From assembly GCA_035649575.1 (NCBI GenBank), contig DASRJH010000199.1:1-64000 (forward strand): 64,000 nt of DNA, given 5' to 3'. Under the pieces are notes generated by a model. That model was not told where the DNA came from. It did no database searches and saw nothing but the letters and a program-made list of their open reading frames with translations. This DNA comes from DASVAL01 sp035649575. Its GTDB lineage: Bacteria > Planctomycetota > UBA1135 > UBA2386. Both the position numbers and the translations under genes were made by a program. Below are positions 34,152 to 41,899 of the stretch, one piece after another. Numbering within the stretch: position 1 is the first letter of the stretch; every line of letters begins with the position of its first letter.

Positions 34152-34218
34152 GGGAGCATCGGACTGTGACCAGCAGCAGAGTCTGTCGCCGGTGCGTGGA
34201 TTCCGTGTCGCGGACTCG

Positions 34219-34920
34219 TCAAGGTCGATCCTCGTCCGCGACTGCGAGCCGGTAGCCGACGCCGTGCACGGTCAAGAGGTGCACGGGTTCCTTCGGATCC
34301 ACTTCGAGCTTCTGCCGCAGGTGCAGCAGGTGCGTGTCGACCGTGCGGTTGCTGATGCTCGATCCGCCCCAGACCTCGCGCAGGAAGCGCGCGCGGTCGA
34401 CGACGCGGCCGCGCTCCTGCCACAAGAGCGCCAGCATCGCCGTCTCCGTCGGCGACAGCCGTTGCACCGCGCGTCCGCGGCGCACTTCGTAGGCGTCGAG
34501 GTCGACGTCGAGCGGGCCGAGCCGGAAGCGTCCGGCCGGTTGCGCGGGCGAACGGTCGACGCGCCGCAGCAGCACGCGGACCCGCGTGCGCAGCTCGCGC
34601 AGCGAGAACGGCTTCGTCACGTAGTCGTCGGCGCCGAGTTCGAGCCCGAGCACCTTGTCGCCTTCGCTGCTGCGAGCGGTCAGCAGCAGCACGGGCGTCC
34701 GCTGGTCCTTCTTGCGCACGACCTGCAGGATCTCGAGCCCGCTCGGCCCCGGCAGCAGCACGTCGAGCACGAGCAGGTCGAACGTGCGCGCGCGCAGCAC
34801 GGCCAGCGCTTCGTCGCCGTCGGCGGCCGTCGTCACGTCGTGGCCGTCGTTCTGCAGCGCGTCGCGCAGCACGGTCCGGATCGCGCGGTCGTCCTCGACG
34901 AGCAGGATCTGGAACGTCAT
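34219..34920 (-). CDS. OmpR/PhoB-family response regulator
   Basis: A 233-residue DNA-binding response regulator. The receiver domain has acidic Glu9-Asp10-Asp11, phospho-acceptor Asp53 in VLDVLLPGPSG, and Lys in DDYVTKPFSLREL. The C-terminal winged helix includes LSPTETAMLALLWQERGRVV and SNRTVDTHLLHLRQKL, then VHGVGYRL. ATG 34920 overlaps the stop of the kinase gene (ATGA), so the pair is translated together, kinase first. The target genes are unknown. Confidence 0.94.
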   Translation of the reverse strand: MTFQILLVEDDRAIRTVLRDALQNDGHDVTTAADGDEALAVLRARTFDLLVLDVLLPGPSGLEILQVVRKKDQRTPVLLLTARSSEGDKVLGLELGADDYVTKPFSLRELRTRVRVLLRRVDRSPAQPAGRFRLGPLDVDLDAYEVRRGRAVQRLSPTETAMLALLWQERGRVVDRARFLREVWGGSSISNRTVDTHLLHLRQKLEVDPKEPVHLLTVHGVGYRLAVADEDRP

Positions 34921-36692
34921 GCCACGCCCTCCTCGCGCAGCGGCAGCGTGAACACGAACTGCGCGCCGGGCCCCCGCGCGGGCGGCACGCACCGCAGTTC
35001 GCCGCCGTGGCGCAGCACGATCGTGCGCGCGAGGTAGAGGCCGAGGCCGACGCCCGGGATCGACCCGTGGCGGTGCGACGAACCGCGCTGGAACCGCGTG
35101 AAGATCGACTCGCGCTCGGCCGCGGTCACGCCATCGCCGTAGTCGCGCACCGCGATCGTGAACGCGCCGTCGCCCGAGGCCGTGCTGACTTCGAGGCGCT
35201 TGCCGTCGGCTGCGTACTTGCGCGCGTTCTCGAGCACGTTGAGCAGGGCCTGCATGAGCGCGCCGCGGTCGAGCGTGGCCACGGCCCGCGAAGCACCCTC
35301 GCGAAGCTCGAGCTGCATGCCGGCGCGCTTGCCGAGCGGGGTGAACAGCTGGACGGCCTCGCGGACGACCTCGGCGAGATCCCCGGGCCGCAGGTCGTAG
35401 GCGCGTTCGCCGCGTTCCATCTGACCGAGGTCGAGCACGTTCTCGACCAGCATCGACAGCCGTGCCGACTCGCCGGCGAGCAGCCCGAAGTACTCGCGCT
35501 GCTTGTCGGGCGGCACGTCGTCGTCGGTGAGCACGTCGGCGACGAGGCGGATCGCCGCGACCGGCGTCTTCAGTTCGTGCGTGACACCCGTCAGGAACTC
35601 GGCCCGCGCGCGCATCGCGAGCGCCTCGCGGCGCAGACCGCGCACCGTGAAGAAAGCGCTCGCGGCGAACACGGCGACCAGTGCGAGACCTGCGGCCATG
35701 ACCGCGGCCGGCTGCGCGAACCATGGTGGCTCGGGCAATGGTGGTGCAGTGACCCAGGCGAGCTGCGGCACGACCTCTTCGGCCTCGACCTCGGGTCTCG
35801 CGAACACGAGCGTGCCGCGCTGGGGCACGGGCGGCAGTCCCGGCACCTCGGGGCGGTTCGTGCCGAGACCGCGCAGCGTCGCGAGCAGTTGCGTCGACGT
35901 CAGTGCGCCGCGGCCCGACGCGGTATCGACCTCCTCGGGGAACCACAGCAGCACCTGGTCACCCGCGGCAGTGGGGCCCGGGGCCTGCCCCGGGACCCGC
36001 AGCCGTTCTGCGACCGTAGCGAGCAGCGCGCGTCGCGCCGCCGTGCGCTGCAGCTCCGTGCGCAACGAATCCACGTCGCCGCCGCGTTCGGCAAGGCGGT
36101 CGAGCGTCGGCCGGCCGAGATCGGGATCCAGTGCCGGCAGCAGGCGATCGGCCCAGGCCCCGCGCGGGCGACGCGCGGCCGTCGCGAACAACGCAGTCGC
36201 CGACACGACGCGTGCGAGCTCCCGGTCTGCCGTCGCCGCCGCCGGCAAGGCGTCGAGTGCCTGGTCGAGACGCGTGCCAAGCTCGCTCACGCGATCGGTC
36301 GCGCCCACGCGCTGAGCCTGCCAGGCCGCGGCCACGACCACGGGCAGCGAAGGTGACGGCTGCATCGTTCCGAGCAGTTCCTCGAAGTGGGCCGCGGCTG
36401 CCGCGGCATCGCCGCGCCCGAACTCCGCGACCTGGGCCTGGCGCAACTTCTCGGCCACGACGGTGTCCTGGCCCACCGCGTCGCGCTCGCGCAGCCAGCC
36501 GACCTCGGGATCGACCTGCACGGCGGCCCCGCGCACGACGAAGCACTCGCTCGCCGGCAGCAGCGTCAACACGGCCGGCGCGCGCAGCGCCGCGCGCAAC
36601 GCGTGAGCGAGGTCGCGCGCGGCCGTTCTCGCATCGAGCTCGGCGCGGCTGCGATCCTGCCGCGACGTCTGCACGAGGCTCCAGCCGACCAT
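34917..36692 (-). CDS. Sensor histidine kinase, N-terminus uncertain
   Basis: Membrane sensor kinase partner of the response regulator. Visible are a long extracytoplasmic region at residues about 15-315 without a family I recognise, a membrane helix at about 318-342 (AVMAAGLALVAVFAASAFF), the HisKA H-box with His372 (GVTHELKTPVAAIRL), the N-box NVLENARKYA, DYGDG, and GVGLGLYLARTI. No HAMP domain is evident. The first ATG (36692) falls inside what looks like membrane helix 1: the frame continues upstream to a stop at 36777-36779, adding RRIVPPPRITRSALALLALA, SGAGLVA. That stretch contains no ATG, GTG or TTG; a rare start (ATC 36767, ATC 36749 or CTG 36725) or a sequence error would be needed to include the full helix. 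Confidence 0.88.
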   Translation of the reverse strand: MVGWSLVQTSRQDRSRAELDARTAARDLAHALRAALRAPAVLTLLPASECFVVRGAAVQVDPEVGWLRERDAVGQDTVVAEKLRQAQVAEFGRGDAAAAAAHFEELLGTMQPSPSLPVVVAAAWQAQRVGATDRVSELGTRLDQALDALPAAATADRELARVVSATALFATAARRPRGAWADRLLPALDPDLGRPTLDRLAERGGDVDSLRTELQRTAARRALLATVAERLRVPGQAPGPTAAGDQVLLWFPEEVDTASGRGALTSTQLLATLRGLGTNRPEVPGLPPVPQRGTLVFARPEVEAEEVVPQLAWVTAPPLPEPPWFAQPAAVMAAGLALVAVFAASAFFTVRGLRREALAMRARAEFLTGVTHELKTPVAAIRLVADVLTDDDVPPDKQREYFGLLAGESARLSMLVENVLDLGQMERGERAYDLRPGDLAEVVREAVQLFTPLGKRAGMQLELREGASRAVATLDRGALMQALLNVLENARKYAADGKRLEVSTASGDGAFTIAVRDYGDGVTAAERESIFTRFQRGSSHRHGSIPGVGLGLYLARTIVLRHGGELRCVPPARGPGAQFVFTLPLREEGVA

Positions 36693-36838
36693 CGCGACGA
36701 GGCCGGCTCCCGACGCGAGCGCCAGGAGGGCGAGGGCGGAGCGGGTGATGCGCGGCGGGGGGACGATGCGGCGAGCCTAGCCCGGTGGCCGCGCGAGTTG
36801 TCAAGCAATCGTCGCGGTGTTGGCCGCCGGTTGCACCG

Positions 36839-37315
36839 TCACGTCTTGGTGCCGAGGGCGGCGAGCCAGATGTCCAGACGCTCGAAGTCTGCGATCACCA
36901 ACGTCCGCACCTCCATGGCTCGGTTACGCAAGACGGCGAGGCGCGCGGCATCCAGCGCAACGGTGTAGGCGTGGCGGAAGAAATGGCGGAAGGCGAGCAG
37001 GTCGCGAAGTGCGGGCAGGGCCTCGCGGCTCACGACCGCCGGACGGATGCCCGGCACTTCCATCGCCATGGTCTCCAGCAGCGATCGGTGCCAGTTGTGG
37101 CCCGAGGGCTCGGTTCCGAACACCTTGGCGATCCGTGCGAGCCCGGACAAGAATGCGCCATACGCGTGATGCAACGCGACCGCCGTTCGAGCCAGCAGGT
37201 TTGGATCGTTCGTGTTCGGAGTCAGTGCGAGACTCGCCAGCTCCTTGACCCTGTCGCCGAAAGCATTGGCATCGTTGGCGACCTCGAGCCGCAGAACCTG
37301 AAGACTGCCGTTCAC
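36839..37315 (-). CDS. hepT: HepT-like HEPN ribonuclease toxin
   Basis: A 158-residue HEPN-domain protein. The catalytic motif R-x4-H-x-Y is at residues 110-117 (RHFFRHAY), the hallmark of HepT toxins, which cleave RNA. The gene starts as ATG 37315, overlapping the stop of the nucleotidyltransferase gene by 4 bp. In characterised MntA/HepT modules the partner AMPylates the tyrosine of this motif (Tyr117 here) and so blocks the toxin. Activity here is inferred from family and pairing. Confidence 0.85.
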   Translation of the reverse strand: MNGSLQVLRLEVANDANAFGDRVKELASLALTPNTNDPNLLARTAVALHHAYGAFLSGLARIAKVFGTEPSGHNWHRSLLETMAMEVPGIRPAVVSREALPALRDLLAFRHFFRHAYTVALDAARLAVLRNRAMEVRTLVIADFERLDIWLAALGTKT

Positions 37316-37665
37316 AGATCGATGCCCTCGAGGGCAAGTCGGGCCAACAAACTTGCCGGTGCTCGCTCGATCTCGACGAGATCCACGGGTGTGTCGAGCA
37401 GACCGGTCAGATCCGCGATCGCCGTGAAGTAGCCGGCCGGATCGAGCCCCTCGACGGCGAGATCGACATCGCTGCGCTCGGTGGTGTCGCGGCGCGCGAA
37501 GGAACCGAATAGGACCACGCGCCGGGCGCCGTAACGCTCCGTCAGCAGCCGCTTGGCTTCCGGCAGTCGTGAACGGATCTGCTGCGAGCGTGCGTCGGCG
37601 CGGACTTGGCTCTCGGCTCGGAGCCGGCGCCAGTGCGCTGCCATCTCGTCGACCGTTACCGCCAT
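37312..37665 (-). CDS. mntA: MntA-like nucleotidyltransferase antitoxin
   Basis: A 117-residue minimal nucleotidyltransferase. The motif GSFARRDTTERSDVD at residues 54-68 is the GS-x10-DxD signature of the pol-beta superfamily, with Asp66 and Asp68 as metal ligands; VDLVEI near residue 95 provides the third acidic residue. It precedes the HEPN gene in an overlapping pair, the organisation of type VII toxin-antitoxin systems. An internal ATG at residue 8 is an alternative start. Confidence 0.86.
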   Translation of the reverse strand: MAVTVDEMAAHWRRLRAESQVRADARSQQIRSRLPEAKRLLTERYGARRVVLFGSFARRDTTERSDVDLAVEGLDPAGYFTAIADLTGLLDTPVDLVEIERAPASLLARLALEGIDL

Positions 37666-37709
37666 GGACTCAGCATATCATCGCTACGCCGAGAGCAGCG
37701 GCCGCACCA

Positions 37710-39818
37710 TCACTTCAGCGTCTGCCACAGGAACGAGTACGCAAGCGCCGCCATGAACGCCGCCTGCTTGTTGTCGGTCGCACCGCCGTGTCCGCCGACG
37801 ATGTTCTCGTAGTAGAGTGCTTGGTGCTTCTGCTCCATCATGAGCGCCATCATCTTGCGCGCATGACCCGGGTGCACGCGGTCGTCGCGCGTCGACGTCG
37901 TGAACAGGACCTTCGGATAGAAGGTATCGCTGTGCAGGTTGTGGTAGGGCGAGTAGCGCACGAGCCACTTCGCTTCTTCGGGTTTGTCGGGGTCGCCGTA
38001 TTCGCCCATCCACGACGCGCCCGCGAGCAGCTTGTGATAGCGCAGCATGTCGAGCAGCGGCACCTGGCAGACGACCGCGCCGAACAGCTCGGGGTACATC
38101 GTCAGCATGTTGCCCATCAGCAGGCCGCCGTTGCTGCCGCCCTGGATGCCGAGGTGCTTCTTCGAGGTGATCTTCTGCGCGACGAGGTCCTGCGCCACCG
38201 CGGCGAAGTCCTCGTAGCACTTGATGCGGTTCTGCTTCAGCGCGGCCTGGTGCCACTTGGGACCGAACTCGCCGCCGCCGCGGATGTTCGCGACCGCGAA
38301 GACACCGCCCGGCTCGAGCCACGATGCGCCGACGCCGCCGCTGTAGCCGGGCGTCATCGACACCTCGAAGCCGCCGTAGCCGTAGAGCAGCGTCGGGTTC
38401 GTGCCGTCGCGCTTCAAACCCTTCCTCGCGACGAGGAAGTAGGGAATGCGCGTGCCGTCCTTCGAGAGGCACTCACACTGCGTGACTTCGAGCCCCTTGG
38501 CATCGAAGAACGCGGGCAGGCTCTTGAGCAGCTGCGCCTTGCCCTTGCCGATCGTGCCGAGGTAGAGGCTCGTCGGCGTCAGGTAGTCCGTGATCGTGAG
38601 GAAGTAGTCGTCGCCTTCTTCGTCGTCGATGGCGCCCGCACCGATGCTGCCGAACTCCGGCAGGCCCGGCAGCGGCTCGCGCTGCCACGCGCCGTCTGCG
38701 TGCGTGAGCACCGTGATGCGGTTGCGCACGTTGTCGAGCACGTTGAGCAGGATGTGGTTCCGCGTCGGCGAGAAGCCCGCGAGCGACGAACGCTCGGTCG
38801 GCGCGAACAGCACTTCGAAGGCACGCTTCCCCGCGAAGAAGTCGTCGACCTTCGTCACGAGCAAGGCACCCGCGGGGTATGTCACGTCGCCGACCTTCCA
38901 GTCGTCGCGCAGCTCGAGCAGCAGCCACTCGCGATGTGAGCTCGCATTGGCGCTGTCGGGCTTCTCGAGCTTCACGTACTTGCCGTCCCTCAGCATGAAG
39001 ACCTCGTTCGTGTAGAACGTGATGCTGCGGTGCACGTAGTCGCGCTCGAAGCCCTTGGTCTGATCGCGCGCCGCGTTGATGCCCACGTCCTCGACCTTGG
39101 CCTCGGCGATCACCTCGGCCGACGACAGCGGCGTGCCGCGGTGCCACAACTTGGCGATGCGCGGGTAGCCGGACGACGTCAGTGAACCGGTCCCGAAGTC
39201 GGTCGCGACGAAGACGGAATCGATGTCGCGCCACGACGCGCCGCCCTTGGCCTCGGGCAGGTAGAAGCCGTCCTTGACGAACTGCCGCTGCACGACGTCG
39301 AACTCGCGCGTGACGCTCGCATCGGCGCCGCCGCGCGACAGCGAAACCAGACAGCGCTCGTGCCCGGGACGCAGGAACGAGGCGCCGTGCCACACCCAGT
39401 CTTCCTTCTCCTGCTTGCTCAGTGCGTCGAGGTCGAGCACGACGTCCCACTTGGGCTCAGTCTTGCGGTATTCGTCGAGCGTCGTGCGCCGCCACAGGCC
39501 CTTCGGGTTCTGCGCGTCCTGCCAGAAGTTGTAGAACCAGTCGCCGTGTTTGCCGACGTAGGGGATGCGCGCCGTCGAGTCGAGGATCGACAGGAGGCGT
39601 TCGTTCGTCTTCTTGAACAGATCCGTCTGCGCGAGCACCTTCTCGCTCTCGGCGTTGCGCTCGCGGACCCACGCCAGCGCGCGTTCACCCGAGACGTCTT
39701 CGAGCCACTCATGGGGGTCGACCTTGGCACTGGCGGCGGCGGGATTCTGGGGCATGGCGCGTGCTGCGAAGAGGGCGAGAGCCAGGAGGACGAGCTGCAG
39801 CGGTGGGTGGTGGTTCAT
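37710..39818 (-). CDS. Secreted prolyl oligopeptidase (family S9A)
   Basis: Serine peptidase of about 702 residues that cleaves short peptides after proline. ATG 39818 begins a signal peptide (QLVLLALALFAARAMPQ); the frame is open 38 residues further upstream, but that part has no family resemblance. The N-terminus DPHEWLEDVSGERALAWV and a seven-bladed propeller domain at about 95-430 precede the alpha/beta hydrolase domain. The nucleophile is in GIQGGSNGGLLMGNM, the catalytic Asp in TSTRDDRVHPGHARKM and the His in NIVGGHGGATDNKQ; NIRGGGEFGPKWHQA is another family block. Export of this normally cytosolic or periplasmic enzyme is common in this phylum. Confidence 0.92.
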   Translation of the reverse strand: MNHHPPLQLVLLALALFAARAMPQNPAAASAKVDPHEWLEDVSGERALAWVRERNAESEKVLAQTDLFKKTNERLLSILDSTARIPYVGKHGDWFYNFWQDAQNPKGLWRRTTLDEYRKTEPKWDVVLDLDALSKQEKEDWVWHGASFLRPGHERCLVSLSRGGADASVTREFDVVQRQFVKDGFYLPEAKGGASWRDIDSVFVATDFGTGSLTSSGYPRIAKLWHRGTPLSSAEVIAEAKVEDVGINAARDQTKGFERDYVHRSITFYTNEVFMLRDGKYVKLEKPDSANASSHREWLLLELRDDWKVGDVTYPAGALLVTKVDDFFAGKRAFEVLFAPTERSSLAGFSPTRNHILLNVLDNVRNRITVLTHADGAWQREPLPGLPEFGSIGAGAIDDEEGDDYFLTITDYLTPTSLYLGTIGKGKAQLLKSLPAFFDAKGLEVTQCECLSKDGTRIPYFLVARKGLKRDGTNPTLLYGYGGFEVSMTPGYSGGVGASWLEPGGVFAVANIRGGGEFGPKWHQAALKQNRIKCYEDFAAVAQDLVAQKITSKKHLGIQGGSNGGLLMGNMLTMYPELFGAVVCQVPLLDMLRYHKLLAGASWMGEYGDPDKPEEAKWLVRYSPYHNLHSDTFYPKVLFTTSTRDDRVHPGHARKMMALMMEQKHQALYYENIVGGHGGATDNKQAAFMAALAYSFLWQTLK

Positions 39819-39943
39819 GGTGGTCAGGGAAGGCACGAGACTAATGCTTTGGTTCTCGGGTGCCACGGACAGCACGCGAGGAAGTCCGGAGTTGCGAGTG
39901 CCGCGGGCGAAAAGGGCTGCTACTCTGTTCACGGCGGTCAGGC

Positions 39944-41137
39944 ATGTTGCGGATACCGATCGAAGCAGGCGGCGCGCCGGGCGCGCCCGCGTGGATCGAG
40001 GTCGACCTCGAGGCCGTCGCTCACAACGTGCGCCAATTCCGCGGGATGCTGCGCAGCGGCTGCCAGCTCGTCGCGGTCGTGAAAGCGAACGCGTACGGCC
40101 ACGGCATGGTCGGCATCGCGCGCACCGTGCTCGACAGCGGGGCCGACCAGCTGGCCGTCGCGAGCGTGGCCGAGGGCGCGCAGCTGCGTGACGCCGGCAT
40201 CCAAGCGCCGATCCTGATCGCGGGTCCGGTGCTGCCCTCGCAGGCGGCGGCCGTCGTGCAGCACGGCCTCGTGCCGAGCCTCGGCACGATCGAGCTCGCG
40301 CACGCGATGGGTGCTAGCTGCCGGCGCTTCCCGCCCGTGCACATCGAGGTCGACACGGGCATGGCGCGGCACGGCGTCCCGGCGGCGCAGATCTCCGAGT
40401 TCGTCGCCGCCGTGCGGCGGCGCGGGCGGCTCTCGATCGCGGGCGTCTTCACGCACTTCGCGGCGACCGGGCCTGGCGCGAAGGAGTCGATGGAACGGCA
40501 GCTCGGCGTGTTCACGGCTGCCGTCGACTCGGTGCGCGAGCTGCGCGGCGTGAACCGGCACGTGTGCAACACGCTCGGGGCGTTGGTGCTGCCGCCGGCG
40601 CACCTCGATGCGGTTCGCATCGGCGGCGGGCTCTACGGTTTCGACCCGCTCGGAGGCCGGGGGCCCGTGCGGTTGCGGCCCGCGCTCGCGCTCAAGGCAA
40701 GGCTCGCGGCGCTGCGTTCGGCTGCGCCCGGGGAAGGCGTCGGCTACGGCAGCACGTTCGTCTGCGAGCGGCCCTCGCGCCTGGCGCTCGTGCCGCTCGG
40801 CTACGCGGACGGGCTCGTGCGCGAGGTCTGGAACGGCGCCGAGGTCTTGGTGCGCGGCCGGCGGGTTCGGATCGTCGGTCAGATCAGCATGAACCAGACG
40901 GTCGTCGACGTGACCGACGTGACGGACGCAGCGTGCGGCGACGAGGTCGTGCTGCTCGGCGCGCAGGGTTCTCAGGTCGTGAGAGCCGAAGAACGCGTGG
41001 GACCGCATGGCTCGGTCTACGAGGTCACGTCGCTGCTGCGGCGGGATCTCTCGAGGCGGTTCGTGCCGCTGAAGACGACGGCGCTGCGGGAACGTGGTGC
41101 CGCAACTATCGCGGAGCTGCCGCGGAGTCCCCGGTAG
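39944..41137 (+). CDS. alr: Alanine racemase
   Basis: PLP enzyme that interconverts L- and D-alanine for peptidoglycan. The PLP lysine is Lys47 in AVVKANAYGHG. The second catalytic base, Tyr, is in GVGYGSTFVCERPSRLALVPLGYADGL-type context (VGYGSTFV). The FTHFAATGPG, GGGLYGFDP and RIVGQISMNQTVVDV stretches are typical. ATG 39944 (LRIPIEAGG) gives 397 residues; the frame continues upstream, but those residues show no homology. Divergently oriented from the peptidase gene with 125 bp between starts. Confidence 0.94.
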   Translation: MLRIPIEAGGAPGAPAWIEVDLEAVAHNVRQFRGMLRSGCQLVAVVKANAYGHGMVGIARTVLDSGADQLAVASVAEGAQLRDAGIQAPILIAGPVLPSQAAAVVQHGLVPSLGTIELAHAMGASCRRFPPVHIEVDTGMARHGVPAAQISEFVAAVRRRGRLSIAGVFTHFAATGPGAKESMERQLGVFTAAVDSVRELRGVNRHVCNTLGALVLPPAHLDAVRIGGGLYGFDPLGGRGPVRLRPALALKARLAALRSAAPGEGVGYGSTFVCERPSRLALVPLGYADGLVREVWNGAEVLVRGRRVRIVGQISMNQTVVDVTDVTDAACGDEVVLLGAQGSQVVRAEERVGPHGSVYEVTSLLRRDLSRRFVPLKTTALRERGAATIAELPRSPR

Positions 41138-41187
41138 TTCCAGCAAGTCTGAGCGTGCAGAAATGCACTGGGCCAAGGCCAAGATAG

Positions 41188-41334
41188 CTGGAGACTCTCG
41201 AGATTCTGATCCTGTCGACCCATGCGGCCGTGGTCGATGAGTCCGGCGAGGACTACCTGTATCCGGCTTCCCTGTTCGTTCCGATCGCCGTGCCGCGAGC
41301 GGCGGCGCGAGCCTTCGTCAGCAGGTCGGCCTGA
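41188..41334 (+). pseudogene. Remnant of a small conserved protein of unknown function
   Basis: This frame reads EILILSTHAAVVDESGEDYL then YPASLFVPIAVPRAAARAF and ends in TGA at 41332. The VDESGEDYLYPASLFVPI stretch is what I recall as the conserved end of a widespread family of 70-80-residue hypothetical proteins. The frame is closed upstream at a TAG (41185) and contains no suitable start, so only about the C-terminal half is left. It lies between alr and the SRP RNA. The rest of the 41138-41478 interval shows nothing recognisable. Confidence 0.5.
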
Positions 41335-41478
41335 GTCAGCGCTCGCCGGTCCTGGGCTCGTGATCACAACGCGCTGCGTGCTCGTTGATGCTGGTGAGTG
41401 CGATGATGCTCGCAATCGGGTCGAACTGGCTGAGCAAGGGTCTGCACTCGTTCGCCGAAGAGAACAGCACGGCCCGCG

Positions 41479-41595
41479 AAGGTGAGACCCACCAGGCACC
41501 CCGGGCACAAGAAGCCGCACGCTTATGGCTGCTTCCTTCCGGACCTGACCAGGTTCACGCCGCCCCCTTGCTCGGGACCCGGCGGACCCCACCTT
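41479..41595 (-). ncRNA. ffs: Signal recognition particle RNA, 4.5S-type (small bacterial form)
   Basis: The minus strand carries the SRP domain IV core CAGGTCCGGAAGGAAGCAGC (reverse complement of about 41528-41547), with the GGAA tetraloop and the asymmetric internal loop that binds Ffh. The ends pair over 15 bp with some G-U wobbles (AAGGTGGGGTCCGCC at 41581-41595 against GGTGGGTCTCACCTT at 41479-41493), and pairing can extend several bases outward with GCG/CGC. The size of about 117 nt fits the Alu-less small form. It lies 18 bp downstream of tRNA-Ser(GGA). Exact ends are estimates. Confidence 0.92.
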
Positions 41596-41613
41596 CGCGA
41601 GCCGTGCGAAAAC

Positions 41614-41704
41614 TGGCGGAGAGGGGGGGATTCGAACCCCCGGCAACCTTTTGGGCTGCACTCGCTTTCCAAGCGAGCTCCTTAAGCCTCTCGGTCACCT
41701 CTCC
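41614..41704 (-). tRNA. tRNA-Ser (anticodon GGA)
   Basis: A complete class II tRNA of 91 nt with encoded CCA (41614-41616). The acceptor GGAGAGG at 41704-41698 pairs with CCTCTCC at 41624-41618, with G as discriminator. The anticodon stem CTCGC/GCGAG encloses TTGGAAA, so the anticodon is GGA, reading UCC and UCU. The long variable arm and the GTTCGAATCC T-arm are present. It is followed by the SRP RNA on the same strand, so the two are probably one transcript. Confidence 0.96.
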
Positions 41705-41765
41705 ACGCATCCGCTTGCTCGCCCGGGAATGTGTGCGGGCGCCTGGGCGGTGAATGGGGAGGACC

Positions 41766-41794
41766 TTTCTAGCCGTCGAGCGCACGCGCCGCAA
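41766..41794 (-). promoter_or_regulatory. Candidate sigma-70 promoter for tRNA-Ser/SRP RNA
   Basis: On the minus strand TTGCGG (41794-41789) and TAGAAA (41771-41766) are separated by 17 bp, and the latter lies about 60 bp before the tRNA 5' end. Both hexamers differ from consensus at two positions. It is the best match I see in this GC-rich interval, but transcription start data would be needed. Confidence 0.3.
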
Positions 41795-41899
41795 CGGGCC
41801 GGTGAAGTTCTGACGAGGCGAGTCGTTGTCACGCCTCGGCGCAGCTGCGAGATTGCAGGATTCCTGCAACCGCAGGCGATCCACGCGGCACAGAGCGGC

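Noticed and set aside
41651..41899. Longer version of the Rpn-type gene starting within tRNA-Ser
   Set aside because: It would translate through the antisense of the tRNA, and the family N-terminus begins at about 41900.
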